From assembly GCF_024749285.1 (NCBI RefSeq), contig NZ_CP087196.1, positions 6,386,001 through 6,450,000 of the forward strand: DNA of 64,000 bases, in the 5' to 3' direction. Below the pieces are notes generated by a model. It ran no database searches and was not told where the DNA came from. It worked only from the letters and a program-made list of their open reading frames with translations. A program made the position numbers and the translations under genes. Positions 27,681-37,151 of this stretch are shown here, in pieces (position 1 is the first letter of the stretch; every line of letters starts with the position of its first letter). Source of the DNA: Pseudomonas sp. B21-015 (lineage in GTDB: Bacteria > Pseudomonadota > Gammaproteobacteria > Pseudomonadales > Pseudomonadaceae).

Positions 27681-28691
27681 ATGGACATATTCAAACTCTT
27701 TTCATACAAGCTGGAAAATCTCCTGAACATCCGTCCATGCCCGAAAGAGCTGGGCGCTGTTTTTTACCAAGAAGACGAGCCTTCACTGCTGTCTGTCGCT
27801 GCCAGAAAACACAACGGTTCGACCTTCTACATAAGCCGCTGGCATGATTTGTTTTCCATAAGCGCCTTCGAAAAAGCCATGTCAAAAAACGGTTTCACGG
27901 AGTCGGACTGCTATGCCCTTCTCTTGGTCCTGTCCCGCTTTGGCTATCTGCTTGAAATCGACAACCGTCAACGAACAAACAAAGATTATTTTATTTTCTT
28001 CTACCTGATTCAACTAATCAGCTTGAAGAACTGTCCTCTCGACGCGGATGCACAGCTCAGAAACTACATGCTCAGGTTCCTGCTTTTCGAATTGAGTATC
28101 GACGACGAAGCGTATCGACGGTTCAGCATCAAGGATAATCAGCTGATAATGGCTACCGACTCTCTGGGGCCTATAGCTTTTTTGGATGTTATCGACTTTG
28201 TTTACAAAGCGATCAAGTTTGATAGCAGAAAAGAACATGAACTGCTAAGCACACTGAAGAACTATCAAACAAATATCGTCACATTACTGACCGAGCCCGA
28301 CGACACAAATTACCGTTTCAGGCTAAATGATCGCCATAGCGAATACATGTATCCCGATGTATTTTTGCAGGCATACGCTAAAAACAAGAGACAGATATTT
28401 CATATTTTGATCGACACGATCAACCCCCTTCAATCAACGGAAAACCTGTTTGTCTCCAATATTATTTTAATGAATTACTCCTTTCACATTCTGAAAAGCA
28501 AGCCTCGCGAAATTCTAAAACTGAAAAAATACGTCAATGATGAGATGCTGTTCAGAAAACTGCTGGAGGCAATAATCACTCGTCGAATGGCAATCAGTAA
28601 ATCATTATTCGAAAAGATATCCATCGACCAGGATCTATCCTTGACAAAAGACAATCCAACCTCGTTCTACAATATTTTGTATAGTCTATAG
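27681..28691 (+). CDS. 336-aa orphan protein of unknown function
   Basis: Starts MDIFKLFSYKLENLLNIRPC, is rich in leucine, isoleucine and phenylalanine without clear membrane spans, and is probably all-helical. AT-rich compared with the Rhs core. It follows another immunity gene by 32 bases and no toxin is left beside it. The first 40 codons recur as a scrap at 48307-48425. An orphan immunity role is the simplest inference; I do not recognise a family. Confidence 0.65.
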   Translation: MDIFKLFSYKLENLLNIRPCPKELGAVFYQEDEPSLLSVAARKHNGSTFYISRWHDLFSISAFEKAMSKNGFTESDCYALLLVLSRFGYLLEIDNRQRTNKDYFIFFYLIQLISLKNCPLDADAQLRNYMLRFLLFELSIDDEAYRRFSIKDNQLIMATDSLGPIAFLDVIDFVYKAIKFDSRKEHELLSTLKNYQTNIVTLLTEPDDTNYRFRLNDRHSEYMYPDVFLQAYAKNKRQIFHILIDTINPLQSTENLFVSNIILMNYSFHILKSKPREILKLKKYVNDEMLFRKLLEAIITRRMAISKSLFEKISIDQDLSLTKDNPTSFYNILYSL

Positions 28692-28769
28692 GCGTCCTCA
28701 CAGACAGCCCCCCAAACCGTGCAGTGAAGCTCATTTGCAGCGAATGAATGCGAGCGATAAGAACTGAAG

Positions 28770-29051
28770 ATGGAACAACTGGAAGACGAATACTCCGGCG
28801 ATGCCGATTGGCAGGATTTCGTGGATTTGTATAACAACGTCTATCTCGACGACGACGCCCGCACGCTGGCGAAAGCCTTGGATGGCAACCTCGATATGGC
28901 GGTCGTCCTCAACGGTAAAAGAGGGCTTGAGGAAGGGTTGTGGTGGATCGAACAGCAAGTGCCTGCCCTGGATAACATACGGCCAGCCGATTGCCTCAAG
29001 AATCCCAAGCTGATCAAACGCTTGAGGACTGCGCTAATGCGCATGCCGTAA
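28770..29051 (+). CDS. MbcA/ParS/Xre antitoxin-like small protein, copy 1
   Basis: 93 aa. The C-terminal half, GLWWIEQQVPALDNIRPADC followed by RLRTALMRMP, resembles the toxin-binding DUF2384 domain of MbcA/ParS/Xre antitoxins. Those partner RES-domain toxins that degrade NAD. The copy at 54508-54786 directly follows a RES-like fragment, which supports the reading. Other copies: 60398-60679 and a scrap at 62890-62990. There is no RES toxin here, so this copy is an orphan. Confidence 0.65.
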   Translation: MEQLEDEYSGDADWQDFVDLYNNVYLDDDARTLAKALDGNLDMAVVLNGKRGLEEGLWWIEQQVPALDNIRPADCLKNPKLIKRLRTALMRMP

Positions 29052-29070
29052 CGACAAGGATAGAAGTGCA

Positions 29071-29154
29071 ATGGAAGGCATCGAATTGCGCCACAAGCGC
29101 AACGATTACGCAGCCGTCAGACGCTTACGTCGGATGACCATCCCGCATGTCTGA
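29071..29154 (+). CDS. Conserved small open frame, copy 1 (27 aa)
   Basis: ATG 29071, preceded by AAGGATAGAAGTGC, encodes MEGIELRHKRNDYAAVRRLR and ends RMTIPHV. The stop overlaps the ATG of a truncated Rhs N-terminus at 29147. Three other copies (54807, 60700, 63012) keep the frame open. The EGIELR start matches the Eag chaperone at 14377, so it may be a shrunken eag gene. Too short to be sure it is translated. Confidence 0.45.
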   Translation: MEGIELRHKRNDYAAVRRLRRMTIPHV

Positions 29155-29287
29155 CGCACTTTGGGCCGCCCGACTGGGCGACGCACTCAACCATACCTCG
29201 ATGATGGCCGACATTCTTGGCGGCGTGCTGGAGGTGGCGGCCAACAAGATTCCCAACACCAAAGTCAAACCTGGGCGCTGCTCATGA
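29147..29287 (+). pseudogene. Truncated Rhs N-terminus (prePAAR only)
   Basis: 46 codons: MSDALWAARLGDALNHTSMM and the start of the first hydrophobic segment, then at AAN a switch to unrelated KIPNTKVKPGRCS and a stop. The prePAAR motif is intact but PAAR and shell are gone. The break is followed at once by a SUKH immunity gene. Confidence 0.75.
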
Positions 29288-29299
29288 TTGGAGATTTCG

Positions 29300-29773
29300 A
29301 TGCTTGAAAACAAATTCTCAGATTACGAAAAGGCCATTACCCCAGCGAATCTGGACCAGCTGGAGTCCGTCATCGGCAAGAAGCTACCGGCTCCCTTTCG
29401 AAACCATTACCTCAAGTACAACGGCGGCATGCCGGAACGAGCTTATTGGGTCAGCGAAGACTTTTTCGACCCCATCGAAGTCGCCTCTTTCAGGCCGATT
29501 ACCTATGGTGAACCCACGCTGCTGTCCACCTATCAGTTGATGCTGAAGAAACAAGTTCTTCCTGCACATCTCCTTCCTTTCGCAGACGACCTGGGCGGCA
29601 ATTTCTTTTGCTTGAACCTTGATTCGGGAGCCATCAGTTATTTCACGACTGACACGTTTGATAGTGACCTTAGCCCGGAAGAGAACCAGGCTGAATCCGA
29701 GAAGCCTATTTGCTCGAACTTCCTCCGCTTCGTTCAAGGACTGATCGATGAGGATGATGTGGACGAGGAATAA
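29300..29773 (+). CDS. SUKH (SMI1/KNR4) family immunity protein
   Basis: 157 aa from ATG 29300 with GGAG eight bases upstream. It has the SUKH pattern: an N-terminal LESVIGKKLPAPFRNHYLKY with NGG, and the later LLPFADDLGGNFFCLNLDSG. SUKH proteins are a large immunity superfamily against nuclease and other toxins. A close paralogue is intact at 62424-62897; broken copies are at 42695-42905 and 59387-59672, and starts only at 48190 and 56464. No cognate toxin adjacent. Confidence 0.88.
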   Translation: MLENKFSDYEKAITPANLDQLESVIGKKLPAPFRNHYLKYNGGMPERAYWVSEDFFDPIEVASFRPITYGEPTLLSTYQLMLKKQVLPAHLLPFADDLGGNFFCLNLDSGAISYFTTDTFDSDLSPEENQAESEKPICSNFLRFVQGLIDEDDVDEE

Positions 29774-29928
29774 ATGAGCGAACGCCACAGGGCTTGCTTC
29801 GAAACGCAAATCCTGTGGCGAGGGAACTTGCTCCCGCTGGGCGGCGAAGCCGCCCCAAAAGGAACGTCATATTGAAGGCTTGGCGAAAAGTCAGAACACT
29901 TCAATAGCTGAAAAAAAGGAGCATCCAA

Positions 29929-30336
29929 ATGCGGTTGACCCTCGAAGGATCCGAACGCGCCCTCTCTGTGCAAGAACTGAATGAGTTCCAAGAAAAATTC
30001 AATGTGGAATTACCGACAGTCTTTAGAGAATTTTATCTAAAGCACAACGGCGGCGATTTGTCTGAGAGCAGTAGCGAGAATGATTTTTTGCTGGGCGGAT
30101 TCACTCCGATCAAATACGGACAAGCCTCTATCGAAACGGTCTATCGCGACTCGGACGACGTTCCGTCGCTAAAACAGATGATCCCCTTTGCGTACGATCA
30201 CGGTGGTAATTCCTTCCTCTTATCCGTTAAGGAAGCTGACTTCGGGAATATTTACCTGTACTTGATGGATGAAGAGGATCTGGCGTTCGTATGCGAATCA
30301 TTTGAAGAATTCCTCGCTGAACTCACAGGCCAATAG
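29929..30336 (+). CDS. SUKH (SMI1/KNR4) family immunity protein, distinct type
   Basis: 135 aa, ATG 29929 with AAAAAAGGAG upstream. SUKH signs: LPTVFREFYLKHNGGDL near residue 30 and MIPFAYDHGGNSFLLSV near residue 85. Diverged from the SUKH just upstream, so it likely answers a different toxin. A single REP (29811-29860) lies between them. Confidence 0.88.
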   Translation: MRLTLEGSERALSVQELNEFQEKFNVELPTVFREFYLKHNGGDLSESSSENDFLLGGFTPIKYGQASIETVYRDSDDVPSLKQMIPFAYDHGGNSFLLSVKEADFGNIYLYLMDEEDLAFVCESFEEFLAELTGQ

Positions 30337-30386
30337 AGCCATGCGTCATCGCTGGACAGGCTTACCATGCTGTCTGAAAATAACCT

Positions 30387-30547
30387 ACCCACGAGCCTGT
30401 GAAGCGATTGCCTCACGAGGCTCGCTCAGGTCTACGTATGAGTATTGGATTTCAAGAGGACGTTACGAATCCAGAGTCATCAAAAAAGAGCCGGCCGGCC
30501 CAGTTGCTCGTTGGAAAGTCGAGATTTTGAGCGAAGAAACGCGAATC
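30387..30547. repeat. 160-bp unknown repeat, second copy
   Basis: Matches 20035-20193 (GTGAAGCGATTGCCTCACGA). Here an intact gene (30588-31253) sits between the repeat and the REP doublet that follows directly at the other site, showing that a gene was gained here or lost there. Confidence 0.65.
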
Positions 30548-30587
30548 GACGCAGGCGGGAACTAGACCCAGCGAGGCATTCAAGACC

Positions 30588-31253
30588 ATGAGCTTAAAAG
30601 AAATCTACCTGTACCCCGACCTGGGCGAATTCAGCGACGAAATTATTCATCCGTTTCGCGACCAAAGCCGATCGATTTGCAATTTTCTTGAGCGCCGCCT
30701 GGGTGCAGAAAAATTCGAAACGCCGAACTTCAAGAAAATCTGCTTTGTCGGCACCCGCAAAGCCGTCGATGAGTCCTATGTAAACTCCAGCGGCGCGCTC
30801 ATCGTCAATGTCAGTCTGGATACCGAACAGTATAAAAAATGCACATCGGTCAACGAGTTCAATGAGTTCTTTATACAACTGTTGCTGGAAGGCCTGGAAA
30901 AATGCCGCCCACATATGACCTTGCCTGACGATCTGCTGAAAAACGCAATGGATGAGTTCCGCCGCAACCACTATAAAAACGAGTGGACCTTCAAGCAGAA
31001 AAAAATAAAGGGGTCGGACTATGTCTGCGCCCTTGAGTGCCAGTTAACCATCGACTGCTTCCTCATGAACCTTAAGGTCTTGAGGAAAAACACACCGGTA
31101 CTCGACAAAGAAATTCTGCGGACCGTGCCAGACGAAATAGCGTTCGGTCCGTACCTCAAAGACCTCAAGGAAGAAGGCGGCAGAATAAAGGTCATCGACA
31201 AGTCGGGCGTGGTCTTCTACACCACCACGGTGTCTAGCCTGGACAAGTTTTGA
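30588..31253 (+). CDS. 221-aa candidate immunity protein, unrecognised
   Basis: Starts MSLKEIYLYPDLGEFSDEII. The ribosome site is weak (GCGAGG 12-14 bases upstream). Soluble, mixed alpha/beta-looking, with no repeats. It lies between two repeat elements and before an Rhs cassette that has its own immunity gene further on, so it is another orphan. Family unknown. Confidence 0.65.
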   Translation: MSLKEIYLYPDLGEFSDEIIHPFRDQSRSICNFLERRLGAEKFETPNFKKICFVGTRKAVDESYVNSSGALIVNVSLDTEQYKKCTSVNEFNEFFIQLLLEGLEKCRPHMTLPDDLLKNAMDEFRRNHYKNEWTFKQKKIKGSDYVCALECQLTIDCFLMNLKVLRKNTPVLDKEILRTVPDEIAFGPYLKDLKEEGGRIKVIDKSGVVFYTTTVSSLDKF

Positions 31254-31318
31254 CAGCTTTCCAAAGGGCGAAATGCCGATCGAGCCAACACCATAGGGCC
31301 TGATCCGAAACACAAATC

Positions 31319-31450
31319 CCGTGGCGAGGGAGCTTGCTCCCGCTGGGCGGCGAAGCCGCCCCAAAACAGGCTGACGCATTCTCCAGATAAATCGCATCAG
31401 CCGGCTTACGACGGCTGCGCCCACGAGCGGGAGCAAGCTCCCTCCCACGG
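31319..31450. repeat. REP doublet, second full copy
   Basis: Near-identical to 20194-20325, including the sequence between the arms and the following 40 bases up to the start of Rhs homology at about 31491. Confidence 0.85.
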
Positions 31451-31490
31451 ATCGCCTACACCTCAAAAGCAGGCATGTAACCCGCCTTCA

Positions 31491-32687
31491 CCGACCTGCA
31501 AGGCAACGCCCAGACCCTGAGCTTCGCCTACGATGCCACCGGCCAGTTGCTCGCCGAAAACAGCGCCGCCGGCAGCCTGCAACACCACTACGACGAACTC
31601 GGCAACCTGATCCAGAGCCAACTGTCCGACGGCCGCTGGCTCAATCGCCTGTACTACGGCAGCGGCCACCTGCACCAGATCAACCTCGACGGCCATGTCA
31701 TCAGCGACTTCGAACGCGACCGCCTGCACCGCGAAGTGCTGCGCACCCAAGGCCAGATCAGCACCCGCAGCGAATACGACCGCAGCGGGCGCCTGCGCTC
31801 ACGCCAACGCCGACACACCAGCCAGCCCTCGCTGATGCCGGCCGCCGTGCAGAAACATTTCGAGTACGACCCCGCCGACAACCTGATCGGCAAACTCGAC
31901 CAGCAACCCGCCGCGCAACACCGCCAACTGCTGCACTACGACGCCACCGGCCGCATCATCGCCAGCCAGGACAGCCTGCACGGCCAGCGCGAAACCTTCG
32001 CCTACGACGCCGCCGCCAACCTGCTGGACGGTCCGCAACCCGGCGCCGGGCTGGTGGTGCACAACAAACTGCTGACCTATCAGGACAAGCGTTACCGCTA
32101 TGACGCGTTTGGCCGGATGATCGAAAAGCGCAGCGCTAAACGGGGGCTGCAACGCTTCGCCTATGACGCCGAAAGCCGATTGATTGAAGTGCACAACGCA
32201 AACGGCAGTGTGGTCAGGATGACCTACGACCCACTGGGCCAGCGCATCGAAAAAACCGAACACGACAGCAATGGTTACCCGCTTGGGGGAAACCCGCTTC
32301 ACTTGGGATGGCCTGCGCCTGTTGCAGGAACACCGCCACCAGCAAACCAGCCTGTACCTCTATGAAGACCCTGGCCCGCGCGACGGCAGCGGCCCACTGC
32401 AAAAGATCCGCTACTACCACAACGACCTCAACGGCCTGCCGGAACAACTCACCGAAGTCGACGGGCGCAACGTTTGGCAGGCCACGTATCGGGTGTGGGG
32501 TAACACGCTGGAGGAAGTGCGCGAGCCGTATTACATCGAGGAGCAGAATTTGCGGTTTCAGGGGCAGTACCTGGACCGGGAGACGGGGCTGCATTTCAAT
32601 ACGTTCAGGTTTTATGATCCGGATGTGGGGCGGTTTACTACGCCGGATCCGATTGGGTTGGCCAGGGGAATAAATTTTTATCAGTAA
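31491..32687 (+). pseudogene. Rhs cassette, frameshifted and cut before its tip
   Basis: Rhs sequence from the same point as the 20362 cassette. The frame opened at TTG 31547 runs to 32365, but an extra G at CTTGGGGGAAACC (near 32285) throws it out; the right frame resumes from 32271 and loses six codons at CTCTATGAAGACCCTGGCCC. It then stops at TAA 32685-32687 inside the NFYQYA segment, just after the PDPIGL junction. The core cannot reach the tip. Confidence 0.8.
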
Positions 32688-33089
32688 TCGCCAAACCCCA
32701 TCGGATGGACCGATCCGTTGGGCTGGGAAACATGCAGACTGTCTAAAGCAGATAAAAAAGCAATGGGGACAAACCCACTACTGACGTCATGACGAGCCCG
32801 CATCGCCATCATACTGTGCGCAAAAAAGGAACCCAAGAATTGGACAGACAGCAATCGTCGATATGTGGCCCATGTACAGGGTGTCCTGAAGAGATTTGGT
32901 ATCGGCTTGAATGACAGCCCTCATAACTTCGTATGGGCACCCAATGGCAGTGGGAATCACACAATCGCTAGAGCCCGCAAAGTGTCACGAACACTTGCAG
33001 AGGCCCGAAAAGGCGGAAAAAGCAAAGTGATTGAGGCGCTGAATGCGATGGGCGAGAAAATGAGAAATGGTGAGTTTTTAGATGACTAG
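32688..33089 (+). pseudogene. AHH-type nuclease tip, broken
   Basis: After the stop the junction continues (PNPIGWTDPLGW in mixed frames). The readable tail is NRRYVAHVQGVLKRFGIGLN, then SPHNFVWAPNGSGNHTIARA and EALNAMGEKMRNGEFLDD, ending at TAG 33087. A HH pair lies upstream in another frame (CGCCATCATACTGTG at about 32799). The spacing HH...GI-N-N-H fits the AHH nuclease family. At least one frameshift separates the HH from the rest. The stop overlaps the next immunity gene. Confidence 0.7.
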
Positions 33090-34230
33090 CCTGGAAAAAA
33101 CATACGGAACAAATGCCCCTCTTGTCCGAGAACTTTATGCTCATATAGAGACGGGGAATGTTGAGTTTTTACGTGCCCAGCTAGACGCTCATCCAGAGCT
33201 GCTGGTCCCCCCTCGTTATGATCTTTTGAGCTATCCAGGACTTCTGCATCATGCCGCAGAGAGAAACCAGGTTGCAGTGTGTACATTGCTAGTTGATTTG
33301 GGCATTGACCTCGACCAACCCACTGCTGGCTCTGGCAATACTACGGCGCTTGCACTGGCAGCAAAAAATGGACATTTAGAAACAGTGCGCTGGCTTCTGG
33401 AGGCAGGAGCTGATGTTAATGGCTCTCCTCTCTCGGTTGCATCTCCGCTGATAACCGCCGTCACTTTCGGGCAAAAAGAAACAGTCGAATTTCTGCTCAA
33501 GTACCATCCGGACGTCAATAGGTTACATGCCAAGCTCAATCGGACGGCCCTCGATTTAGCTCAGAGCTGGAGCTTCCCTGAAATTTTCAACTGCTTGAAA
33601 GCACAAGGCGCTATCTCGGCCGTTGAAAAGGCGCCTGATGAAGAAACACTGCCTGGAGCAGGGATTATCGATTTTGTGTGTAGGACCGCTGGCTGGGTAT
33701 TACCTAAAGAACTAATCCCTCAATCCGGATCATTGGAAGTAAATTTCAGAGTCAGCTGCATCGCGAACAAAAACGACTTTAAACTCTTGTTTACAGTCGG
33801 TCTTTTTGTTGAAAAACCACGCACAGAACTTTTTATCTGTCTTCCCGGAAGCTGGCGCCTACCCAAAAAAGGCTTTGCCATCGATAGCCCCTGGATGTTC
33901 CCTCAGGCGGTACTGACTGTGTTGTCTGAAAACACCCTCAAAGACTCGCCTTTAACCGAGGGTCAGGTGATTTTACGAACGGATAAAGCCTTTAGTCAGC
34001 TGGGCTGGCCAGCGGATATTGAGGCGCTCATTGTCGTGGATAAAATTTGGAACACTACCGGCGATGCAGAAATTGAAGATCATGAGGATTCGGTAAAACT
34101 CTACGTTCTGACTCCTCTAAAACTGACAAAAAAGGGCCCCCCTGAAGGCGATGCCTTAGCCTCGCTCTTGGAGAAAAAACGTAAGGCAAGCTGGAAGAGC
34201 GTCGCTCTGACTTCACCTCTGCAAAATTGA
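33082..34230 (+). CDS. Ankyrin-repeat plus SUFU-like immunity protein, copy 1
   Basis: 382 aa. The ATG at 33082 overlaps the toxin stop. Residues about 50-185 are ankyrin repeats (HHAAERNQVAVCTLLVDLGI; ALAAKNGHLETVRWLLEAGA). Residues about 200-380 resemble the SUFU immunity domain (FKLLFTVGLFVEKPRTELFI; LYVLTPLKLTKKG). SUFU and ankyrin proteins are both known polymorphic-toxin immunities. The paralogue at 45135-46292 has the same two-part build. Intact although its AHH toxin is broken. Confidence 0.85.
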   Translation: MTSLEKTYGTNAPLVRELYAHIETGNVEFLRAQLDAHPELLVPPRYDLLSYPGLLHHAAERNQVAVCTLLVDLGIDLDQPTAGSGNTTALALAAKNGHLETVRWLLEAGADVNGSPLSVASPLITAVTFGQKETVEFLLKYHPDVNRLHAKLNRTALDLAQSWSFPEIFNCLKAQGAISAVEKAPDEETLPGAGIIDFVCRTAGWVLPKELIPQSGSLEVNFRVSCIANKNDFKLLFTVGLFVEKPRTELFICLPGSWRLPKKGFAIDSPWMFPQAVLTVLSENTLKDSPLTEGQVILRTDKAFSQLGWPADIEALIVVDKIWNTTGDAEIEDHEDSVKLYVLTPLKLTKKGPPEGDALASLLEKKRKASWKSVALTSPLQN

Positions 34231-34239
34231 CGACACTCT

Positions 34240-34576
34240 CAACAGGATCTGAAGACAGCGCCAAGCGCTACGCCTATGACCTGTTGGATAACGTCTCGGC
34301 GGTCACGGCTGTTCCGGCGCCTTATGGCAGCGGCCTGGCCGTCGTCCCCGAGACGCCCCTGGCACCGGGAAGTTGCCCCCCAACCAAACCGACTCCAAAG
34401 TCTTCGACATGACTAAGCCGGCCAACACCTCACAACATCTGGGAGGGGGTACGATAAAACCTTCAGCCGGCACGCAGGGTACATTCAAGGTTGATACCAA
34501 AGGAAAGCCGGGGGTGCCGCTGGGTGGGAAAGGCGCACAGCACAATGCAACCTTCAATCTTTTAATCTACAAGTGA
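34240..34576 (+). pseudogene. Rhs mid-shell scrap joined to a toxin tail
   Basis: 34245-34365 matches the rhs shell near codon 845 (SAKRYAYDLLDNVSAVTA). At CTGGCACCGGGAAG it switches to an unrelated tail, VFDMTKPANTSQHLGGGTIK to AQHNATFNLLIYK, ending TGA at 34574. The Rhs core and junction are deleted, so only the last 65 or so codons of a tip remain. Tip family unknown. Confidence 0.7.
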
Positions 34577-34581
34577 ATATA

Positions 34582-35211
34582 ATGAGCATAGAAATTCGTA
34601 AAAGTTTGGAAGCGGAATTACTGGCGGCGCTAAAGAAGACAACGTCATCCCACTTGGACCTGAAAGCAAGCAAAAACAAACTTGGCCTACTTATCTCCAA
34701 GGAAAAGCTTGGGGAAATTTATATACAACACTTGACCAAGGCCGATGGCTACTATGCGGGCCTGGAGGTTTATACATGCGAGGCATTTAGCTTCTGCATA
34801 AACCAATCACCGCCCTATCAGAGCCGACTGTTGAACTCAACTTTTTTGTCGAAAAGTTCATTATCGGAAGAGACAAAACAGTTTGGTGACGAGCTGGGCG
34901 GTATTATTAGAACCCCATCGCCTGATGAAATAAGCGCAACAGGCAAAAAAATAAACGAACGACTGATAAAATTTTACTTGTCTAAGGCAGAGGACTGCAT
35001 CCTTGGCACGCCCTCATTAATTGAAGACGTATTGACCGAACCTGACAACTATGCGTACCCCTTTCTAACCGCATTATTTGCAGCACAAAAAAATGACCTG
35101 AGCCTGGACTCAGACGTCTTCAAAAAAGTCCTCGCAACCAAATCAATATTCGGAAACAAACAATTTGATTTGGCTTTGGCAAATAAAATTCTGGGGGTAG
35201 GTAATAAGTAG
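34582..35211 (+). CDS. 209-aa candidate immunity protein
   Basis: ATG 34582 (MSIEIRKSLEAELLAALKKT); GTG 34573 overlapping the toxin TGA is an alternative and would give coupling. AT-rich, lysine-rich, soluble. It is positioned as the immunity gene of the tail at 34366-34576. Family not recognised. Confidence 0.7.
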   Translation: MSIEIRKSLEAELLAALKKTTSSHLDLKASKNKLGLLISKEKLGEIYIQHLTKADGYYAGLEVYTCEAFSFCINQSPPYQSRLLNSTFLSKSSLSEETKQFGDELGGIIRTPSPDEISATGKKINERLIKFYLSKAEDCILGTPSLIEDVLTEPDNYAYPFLTALFAAQKNDLSLDSDVFKKVLATKSIFGNKQFDLALANKILGVGNK

Positions 35212-35356
35212 GCCCCCAAAGGACTGTTCACCGAGATCGACGGTACCTGTCGGACGGTCCTTGGCAGGGTGAAAAAGCTGCTGGGCTGCGCCGCCGAGCG
35301 GGAGCAAACTCCCTCGCCACGAACTGCAGGGCAGCCCGAAGCATGGCGCCGGGCTG

Positions 35357-36436
35357 GTGGTGCACAACAAACTGCTGACCTACCAGAACAAGCGTTACCG
35401 CTACGGCGCGTTTGGCCGGATGATCGAAAAACGCAGCGCTAAACGGGGCTTGCAACGCTTTGCCTACGACGCCGAAAGCCGATTGATTGAAGTGCGCAAC
35501 GAAAACGGTGCACGGGAAACGGCTGTGCGCATAACCTACGATCCGTTGGGGCGGCGTATCGGCAAGACCTGGCACGACACCAACGGCTACCCGCTGCGCG
35601 AAACCCGCTTCACCTGGGATGGCCTGCGCCTGTTGCAGGAACATCGCCATCAGCAAACCAGCCCCTACCTCTACGAAGACCAAGGTTATGACCCCCTCGC
35701 CCGCGTCGACGGCACCGGCCCGCTACAAAAAACCCGCTATTACCACAACGACCTCAACGGCCTGCCGGAACAGCTCACAGAGGACGACGGACATAGCGTC
35801 TGGCAGGCGACTTATCGGGTGTGGGGCAACACGTTAGAAGAGGTGCGCGAGCCGTATTACATCGAAGAGCAGAACCTGCGGTTTCAGGGGCAGTATCTGG
35901 ATCGGGAGACGGGGCTGCACTTCAATACGTTCAGGTTTTATGATCCGGATGTGGGGCGGTTTACGACGCCGGATCCGATTGGGTTGGCGGGTGGATTAAA
36001 CCTTTACGCCTACGCTAAAAACCCGCTCACATGGATAGATCCACTAGGGCTTGCGGGTTGCCCGACCTCTAAAATCATCAGCAATGCAAAAAATGGAAAA
36101 GTCCGAAGAGGAAAGGACTATCACGGGCGGTTGGGCAACGACATGGAACAGTGGATACTCAGTAGCCCTCAGGGGGTTTATCAGGCAAAAAATGGAAACT
36201 TAATATTCCATAAAGAGGGCAATATAGTGGTCACTCATGGCAAAGGTGGAGCACAAGGCAATGTCATCACAAGTTACGGACATAGCGGCCCTCGGGGTGA
36301 AAGCGGCGCTGCTATTTATGGTGGAAAGCTGAGCGACCCTGGATTACCCATTACGCCCGACATGATCTCTAACGGAAGCATCCCTAGACCCAATGGAGGC
36401 TTTATACCTCCCGCAACAAGACTAGAGGGATTCTAA
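35357..36436 (+). CDS. Orphan Rhs cassette with intact, unnamed toxin tip
   Basis: Rhs homology starts at about 35345 right after a REP scrap (35287-35321); GTG 35357 opens the frame. It has an in-frame insertion in the shell (NGARETAVRITYD) and otherwise continuous core to PDPIGLAGGLNLYAYAKNPL and WIDPLGL. The tip (about 125 aa) runs from KNGKVRRGKDYHGRLGNDME through EGNIVVTHGKGGAQGNVITS to FIPPATRLEGF. I recognise this as a frequent polymorphic-toxin tip but not its activity. Immunity gene starts 1 base after the stop. One of the few undamaged cassettes. Confidence 0.75.
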   Translation: MVHNKLLTYQNKRYRYGAFGRMIEKRSAKRGLQRFAYDAESRLIEVRNENGARETAVRITYDPLGRRIGKTWHDTNGYPLRETRFTWDGLRLLQEHRHQQTSPYLYEDQGYDPLARVDGTGPLQKTRYYHNDLNGLPEQLTEDDGHSVWQATYRVWGNTLEEVREPYYIEEQNLRFQGQYLDRETGLHFNTFRFYDPDVGRFTTPDPIGLAGGLNLYAYAKNPLTWIDPLGLAGCPTSKIISNAKNGKVRRGKDYHGRLGNDMEQWILSSPQGVYQAKNGNLIFHKEGNIVVTHGKGGAQGNVITSYGHSGPRGESGAAIYGGKLSDPGLPITPDMISNGSIPRPNGGFIPPATRLEGF

Positions 36437-36437
36437 G

Positions 36438-37151
36438 ATGTTTATTCTTCACAATGTCGAATTGATAGAAACAGCAGAAATGCAGTATCAGGACGCTTCT
36501 ATCACTTGGTCTTTTGGTGGTAACTCATCGCTTATTTCATTGACCATCAACAACAAAAGAAACACAAACTCTGAACCTTGGATCACAGAGCCCTCGGACT
36601 TTTTTTCGTTCAACGATGAAGGGAAGCTCACTTATTTAGGTCTGTCAGTTCCAGGCAGAAACAACGAGCTAGCCATTGAAGCCCCAGTTACAATGTTTGG
36701 CAAACTCAAGCTTCACAACAAATTGCACACAGTAGAACCTACAATCACTAGAGCATTCGACCCCCGCAATAGAACACTTACCTGTATCAATAAGCAATTC
36801 ACAAACGAGCATAAATATTCATTCATAAAACTCAAGGATGATATCAACATAATTCTGGCAGACAGCCATTATGTTGGTTATGTATTGAGCAACCCTCTAA
36901 ACTACCTGACTGACAATACAAATGATTCGATCGACTCATCCTGCCCAGCTGATGACGACGAGTACAGTTTGATGAAGCTTTTTTTTGAAATAATGTCGGA
37001 CAATAGGGTTGAAGAGCTGAATGACGACATGGCGCTGGTCACCATTGAACTAAGTAATGCGATACTGCCAAACATTCATTTGATTAGAAGCTCCTTCAGG
37101 AAAAAAATCATAAAATCTTCTGTCGAAGAGTTACTGGATTTTTACTCGTGA
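36438..37151 (+). CDS. 237-aa immunity protein of the tip at 36060-36436
   Basis: Starts MFILHNVELIETAEMQYQDA; an N-terminal beta-rich half (SITWSFGGNSSLISLTINNK, one residue before S dropped) and an acidic middle (SCPADDDEYSLMKL). It starts directly after the toxin stop, so the pair is intact. Strongly AT-rich. Family not recognised. Confidence 0.78.
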   Translation: MFILHNVELIETAEMQYQDASITWSFGGNSSLISLTINNKRNTNSEPWITEPSDFFSFNDEGKLTYLGLSVPGRNNELAIEAPVTMFGKLKLHNKLHTVEPTITRAFDPRNRTLTCINKQFTNEHKYSFIKLKDDINIILADSHYVGYVLSNPLNYLTDNTNDSIDSSCPADDDEYSLMKLFFEIMSDNRVEELNDDMALVTIELSNAILPNIHLIRSSFRKKIIKSSVEELLDFYS

